Positions 15,751 through 18,914 of a DNA stretch of 18,914 nt are shown piece by piece (within the stretch, counting starts at the first letter, position 1; each line of letters starts with the position of its first letter). Position numbers and translations under genes: made by a program. The stretch spans positions 1 to 18,914 of the forward strand of contig CABUUE010000006.1 of the NCBI GenBank assembly GCA_902494685.1, read 5' to 3'. The DNA comes from an uncultured Collinsella sp. Lineage in GTDB: Bacteria; Actinomycetota; Coriobacteriia; Coriobacteriales; Coriobacteriaceae. The notes under the pieces were generated by a model. The model was not told the DNA's origin. It ran no database searches and saw only the letters and a list, made by a program, of their open reading frames with translations.

Positions 15751-16437
15751 ATGCGCACCGAGCTCGATGTCCCCTTTTCGCACAAAGAAGAAGCCAAGGC
15801 GCTGGGCGCCAAATGGGACCGGACCAAGAAGATCTGGTATGTACCCAGCGGCGTCAACCCCGAGCCCTTTGCCGAGTGGCTGCCCGGTGTTGACCGATCC
15901 GACCCCTCAGCGCCGTATATATATCTAGTACTGGGCAAGCGCGAGTGCTGGAAGTGTCACAAAGAGACCTCGGTCGCGGCCTTCGGCATTCCCTATCGAA
16001 CCGATAACGACGAGAGCGTCGCCATCGCGCACGCGCCCAACGAATCCGGGCACATTGCCATCGACACGGCCAACGCCAACGCACTCGCCATCGTGCCCGC
16101 TCTTGGCTGCGTGCCGGGCGAGATCCGCGACTACCTTCATAAGCGCTGCGGCTACAAGCCCGTAGGCGCGCGAGCCTCCAAAGCCCCGTCGCTCGGCAAC
16201 ACGTGCACCAGTTGCGACGCGCTGCAAGGCAGCCGCTATCTGTTCGAGGAGCCCTCGTCCCCGTTTGCCCTCACTGCCATCAACAAGCTGCCGGCACTGG
16301 AGTTTGTGCGCGTCGAAGTTGCCGGCGTCTTTGGCACCCCGGCCACGCGCACCGACTTTGACCAGGCGCTCTTTACCTGGGCACGCGATCATCACGCCGA
16401 GTTCCACAAGCAACTCGGTGAGGGGATTTATTTGTAG
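15751..16437 (+). CDS. DUF5710 domain protein with two CxxC pairs
   Basis: 228 residues. Residues 4-43 (LDVPFSHKEEAKALGAKWDR, then KKIWYVP and EPFAEWL) match the small DUF5710 domain, which is found in many plasmid and phage proteins, often with DNA-processing enzymes; its role is unknown. Two CxxC pairs, CWKC (66-69) and CTSC (152-155), could bind one zinc. No catalytic motif or membrane segment is seen. The ATG at 15751 has AAGGAG five bases upstream, so the longer in-frame TTG start at 15715 is less likely. It is the first gene after the tRNA and is convergent with the zinc-ribbon gene, 37 bases away. Confidence 0.75.
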   Translation: MRTELDVPFSHKEEAKALGAKWDRTKKIWYVPSGVNPEPFAEWLPGVDRSDPSAPYIYLVLGKRECWKCHKETSVAAFGIPYRTDNDESVAIAHAPNESGHIAIDTANANALAIVPALGCVPGEIRDYLHKRCGYKPVGARASKAPSLGNTCTSCDALQGSRYLFEEPSSPFALTAINKLPALEFVRVEVAGVFGTPATRTDFDQALFTWARDHHAEFHKQLGEGIYL

Positions 16438-16474
16438 AGGCAAAAGACACTCACAGCCAACTCCTCCGCATCAC

Positions 16475-16759
16475 CTATCCCTCGTCGCCGGCGTCGTACA
16501 CGATATCGAGGCCACAAACAGGGCATTTCTCCGGATACACCGGCATATGAACGCCTGTCCGTTTTCTCACTTCGTCGCTGAGTCTGTCGCGCGCATCGAT
16601 GAACCGAATGTCGAGACACGGTATTTGCGAGCCGCAGCAAGGGCAGGTGACGACAAACGACCCGCAATCAACCTCTACGCTCGGAAACATATTGTTGTCT
16701 ATAAGGGCACACGGCAGTTTTCCGTACTTCCCCATCGCAATATCGCCTCGCCAACTCAT
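16475..16759 (-). CDS. Small zinc-ribbon protein
   Basis: 94 residues. Two CxxC pairs, TCPCCGSQ (Cys39/Cys42) and KCPVCGLD (Cys79/Cys82), 37 residues apart, look like a single zinc ribbon. Nothing else is recognised; it could bind nucleic acid or a protein partner. The ATG at 16757-16759 has GGGGAG five bases upstream. It follows the HNH endonuclease gene by 122 bases on the same strand and may be cotranscribed with it. Confidence 0.65.
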   Translation of the reverse strand: MSWRGDIAMGKYGKLPCALIDNNMFPSVEVDCGSFVVTCPCCGSQIPCLDIRFIDARDRLSDEVRKRTGVHMPVYPEKCPVCGLDIVYDAGDEG

Positions 16760-16881
16760 ACACGCTCCCCTCTCGCTATACAAATTAGGAAGAGCATGCA
16801 CCGGCGGGCGTGTACGAGATTGCATCGCCACGCGATCCGATCAAACAACACGATCGTCAAAGAATGCCAAAGCCAAATACG

Positions 16882-17964
16882 CTAATACGGCAGAAGCCCC
16901 GCCTTTTCACGCTTCTTTTCCGAGCGATCGAACTCAATGCGATGGGCCTCAAGAAACACCGTATTGGGTCGCCACTGACGCTCATTCGGCTGCCTTAGCG
17001 TCGCACCCGCAAAGGAAGCGTAGTCAGTCTTATCCAGCAGGTACGATCCGCACAGCCGATATTCGCCGCAAACAGGCTCAAACGAAATCAGGTGAGCATC
17101 AAATAGGGAATGAAGGTCGCGCCGAAGCAGAATGCCGTTGCTGGCAACCTGCGATTTGGGTCCCGAGTAATTCTCGATATGTGCAGCCTCCAGAGCTTCG
17201 CTGACGCCGCAGTCCGACACCGCGCAACGGCCGTCATAGGCGGCAACGAGCTGCTTGCGGAACCATTGCTGCCCCAATCGCTCGCGCCTTAACGCATAGC
17301 GGACCTTTTCGTCGTCGGTCGCACCCTGTCCGGCAAACTCAATATCGACGGGTATGTGCTTCAGATAACTCATGTCGGGCGCAAAACGAGGGTCCGGTCC
17401 GCCTTTATGAACAGGACCGTGCAGAACAAACCATCCGTTTTCGGGCTCGAACCGCTCAACAAACGCAAGGCCGAGCACCTTATAGCCCACCTCGGTTGCA
17501 AATATGACTCCGACCGGGACGCCACATTCCATGCAGTTGAGCATTTTACGGTTGTAATTCTGATCTCGAAAACCAACGGTACCCGGCGCTTGAACCGAGT
17601 ACTTAATGACCCACGTACCATCGTCCAAATAAAGCGGAGGCACATCAGTGTAGAAGCTCTTTTTAGAGTTATGGACCGAAAGCGCAAAGATCTTATTGGG
17701 ATCTTGCTTCACCCGATCCTGGCCCGGCCAGAAGATCCCTGAATCCCGCGTTACGGGAAAGAAATCCGAGCCAATTCTCAAACGATACTGATACTGAGGG
17801 CTATCTTCCTTGGTGTGATGCGGAAGGCTGGTCCAAACGCCGCCGCGCTGCTCCTCACCCAGAAACCACTCCCATGCCTCAACGTATTCGGAAGGCACGA
17901 GACTGCAGGCACGGTCATAGCTTGGTCCATCCATCAACGGAACAGCAAGGTCAATGTCGTTCAT
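16882..17964 (-). CDS. HNH endonuclease (HNH_2 type), likely restriction-related
   Basis: 360 residues. The C-terminal HNH domain (about 232-300) reads GQQWFRKQLVAAYDGRC, EALEAAHIENYSGP, VASNGILLRRDLHSLFDAHL. Catalytic candidates are His262, Asn276 and His285; Cys247 and Cys252 could help hold the fold. HNH domains of this type sit at the end of type IV, modification-dependent restriction enzymes (McrA-like) and of other defence proteins. The N-terminal 220 residues carry DDGTWVIKYSVQAPG and CGVPVGVIFATEVGYKVLGLAFVE, a pattern seen in other HNH-linked proteins that may sense DNA modification, but I do not recognise a named domain with certainty. The ATG at 17962-17964 is preferred (AGGTG six bases upstream) over GTG at 17973. 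A minus-strand TATTAT near 18007 is a possible -10 without a good -35. No methylase is present nearby. Confidence 0.8.
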   Translation of the reverse strand: MNDIDLAVPLMDGPSYDRACSLVPSEYVEAWEWFLGEEQRGGVWTSLPHHTKEDSPQYQYRLRIGSDFFPVTRDSGIFWPGQDRVKQDPNKIFALSVHNSKKSFYTDVPPLYLDDGTWVIKYSVQAPGTVGFRDQNYNRKMLNCMECGVPVGVIFATEVGYKVLGLAFVERFEPENGWFVLHGPVHKGGPDPRFAPDMSYLKHIPVDIEFAGQGATDDEKVRYALRRERLGQQWFRKQLVAAYDGRCAVSDCGVSEALEAAHIENYSGPKSQVASNGILLRRDLHSLFDAHLISFEPVCGEYRLCGSYLLDKTDYASFAGATLRQPNERQWRPNTVFLEAHRIEFDRSEKKREKAGLLPY

Positions 17965-18090
17965 CGCCAGCACCTACAACCATACGAACGCGAGTCATGC
18001 CCCTCAATAATATGGCCGAGAGTCAATTATTACGAGATCTCATTCCGCGATCGGCGCATCGTTGATGCTCTCGGTTTGCCGCCGGCGCGC

Positions 18091-18121
18091 TTGTACCCCG
18101 CTGCCCACTCCCCTGTATACT
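18091..18121 (+). promoter_or_regulatory. Candidate promoter of the 163-residue unknown gene
   Basis: -10 TATACT (18116-18121), five of six matches, with a TTGTAC (18091-18096) 19 bases upstream, which is longer than the usual 17. Just downstream a hairpin ATCCGG-N10-CCGGAT (18139-18160) lies in the leader. Confidence 0.4.
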
Positions 18122-18178
18122 GATGTAGCACGTGTTTCATCCGGGCTTGTTGGGCCGGATTGTTCATGGGAGGGTCTT

Positions 18179-18670
18179 ATGGCTGCTTCGGATCCGCCTA
18201 AGGGGAGCGTTTCTTCTTCGTCCATCAAGCCGGTTACGCGCAAGGCTGTGCGTTGCCAGCGCGAGGTCGCTTGGCTTGTCACGCAGGCGGCGGGCAAGCT
18301 TGTGGCGACCACTCAGGACGTCAATGCGCCTACGCCGAGCTTTGTGTTAGCGGCGGCGCTGGATTTTGTGCGCCAATTGGAGCTTGCCGCACAGGATGCC
18401 AGCGGCCACCTCGACTACCAGAATGTTATGGCGCCCGACCTGCAAACGTTCTGCCACATGGCCAAGTTGCCTGCCGCGCCCAATGCGCTTTCGGACGCAG
18501 GCTACATGTTTACGCTCTCGGGCGCGGACCTTATCCGCGACATCTATGCATACTGTAGCGAGCTCGCCGAGCGCCACGTCTTTGACGCGGCAGAAGTCAA
18601 ACCGGGAAATGTCATCAAGCTGGTTCTTAGGCTGTTCTTGATAGACGGGTTCGGGGCCATGCCGGCGTAA
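18179..18670 (+). CDS. Hypothetical protein, 163 residues
   Basis: Not recognised. The ATG at 18179-18181 has GGGAGGG four bases upstream; the longer in-frame start at 18062 would run through the promoter and is Arg/Cys-rich, so is rejected. After a Ser-rich start (MAASDPPKGSVSSSSIKP) the chain is mostly Ala/Leu-rich helix (about 25-120) with no membrane segment, Cys pairs or known motif. Cytoplasmic location is inferred. It is divergent from the HNH endonuclease and convergent with the gene at the window end. Confidence 0.6.
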   Translation: MAASDPPKGSVSSSSIKPVTRKAVRCQREVAWLVTQAAGKLVATTQDVNAPTPSFVLAAALDFVRQLELAAQDASGHLDYQNVMAPDLQTFCHMAKLPAAPNALSDAGYMFTLSGADLIRDIYAYCSELAERHVFDAAEVKPGNVIKLVLRLFLIDGFGAMPA

Positions 18671-18728
18671 GCCGAGTCTTGAGCATCACCGTCGACTGGG
18701 CAACAACCGCTTTACCTTAATGGACGCC

Positions 18729-18743
18729 AATCGAGGGTCGATT
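18729..18743. terminator. Small hairpin between convergent genes
   Basis: AATCGA-GGG-TCGATT, a perfect six-pair stem with a three-base loop. ATT follows on the plus strand and GG on the minus strand; no strong T-run, so terminator function is uncertain. Confidence 0.25.
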
Positions 18744-18770
18744 ATTGGGTCGCCTCGTCCACTAACGCAT

Positions 18771-18914
18771 CTATCCCACGCACTCCGACAGTCGATACTT
18801 GCGGTTGCGGCTCGTCGCCGGCGCCGTGGGCTCAAGCTCGCCTTGAGCAATGAGCGCGTTGACGCGCGACCTAACCTGGGAAATTGTGAGCCCTGTGCGC
18901 TCTGCCAGCTCGCG
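18771..18914 (-). CDS. C-terminal winged-helix end of a Fic or AlbA/ATP-binding regulator-like protein (partial)
   Basis: 47 residues run from the window end to a TAG at 18771-18773. The visible part contains RELAERTGLTISQVRSRVNA, then LIAQGELEP and SRNRKYRL. This is a helix-turn-helix with a wing, and the 'SRNRKYRL' ending is common at the C-terminus of Fic proteins and of AlbA_2/ATP-binding transcriptional regulators. The rest is outside the window, so the family cannot be decided. Confidence 0.6.
   Translation of the reverse strand, partial: RELAERTGLTISQVRSRVNALIAQGELEPTAPATSRNRKYRLSECVG

Overview
The window is GC-rich (stop-poor alternative frames on both strands) with tightly packed genes. 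A T-box-controlled pheST operon, ABC/ECF-type metal uptake genes, a DUF4012 membrane protein and small CxxC proteins fit a Gram-positive actinobacterium. My best guess is a Coriobacteriia gut anaerobe such as Collinsella. This rests on gene content and protein style only, since no database could be searched.

Layout. 1-594: the 3' end of an endonuclease-like gene, convergent with a zinc-dependent phospholipase C-like gene (591-1439). 1520-4234: a three-gene metal ECF transporter operon on the minus strand (cbiM-type S component with a fused C-terminal extension, then cbiQ, then cbiO). A 28-bp palindromic site in its leader fits the NikR operator described for deltaproteobacteria, so nickel is the more likely substrate. 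4483-8445: the pheST operon on the minus strand behind a T-box leader whose key sequence and terminator are clear. 8581-10164: an M32 metallocarboxypeptidase with a lysine-rich N-terminal tail, ending in a strong hairpin shared with the convergent glmM. 10262-13988: glmM and, upstream of it, a large DUF4012 membrane protein, separated by a perfect 11-bp hairpin only 19 nt before the glmM start. 14138-15160: a DMT/EamA-family transporter with a long unexplained leader. 15392-15569: a complete tRNA-Val(GAC) transcription unit (promoter, gene, terminator). 15751-18914: a looser, accessory-looking stretch with a DUF5710/CxxC protein, a small zinc-ribbon protein, an HNH endonuclease likely linked to restriction, an unknown 163-residue protein, and the C-terminal winged-helix end of a gene that runs off the window.

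How the parts work together. CbiM, CbiQ and CbiO form one uptake complex for a transition metal. PheS and PheT form the alpha2beta2 phenylalanyl-tRNA synthetase, whose expression responds to uncharged tRNA-Phe through the T-box. GlmM makes glucosamine-1-phosphate for peptidoglycan and may share transcripts with the DUF4012 envelope protein. I found no CRISPR array, insertion sequence, integrase or rRNA. No clearly new multi-gene system is evident. The best leads are the NikR-like operator, the hairpin between the DUF4012 gene and glmM, the histone-tail-like extension on the peptidase, and the HNH/zinc-protein cluster beside the tRNA gene.
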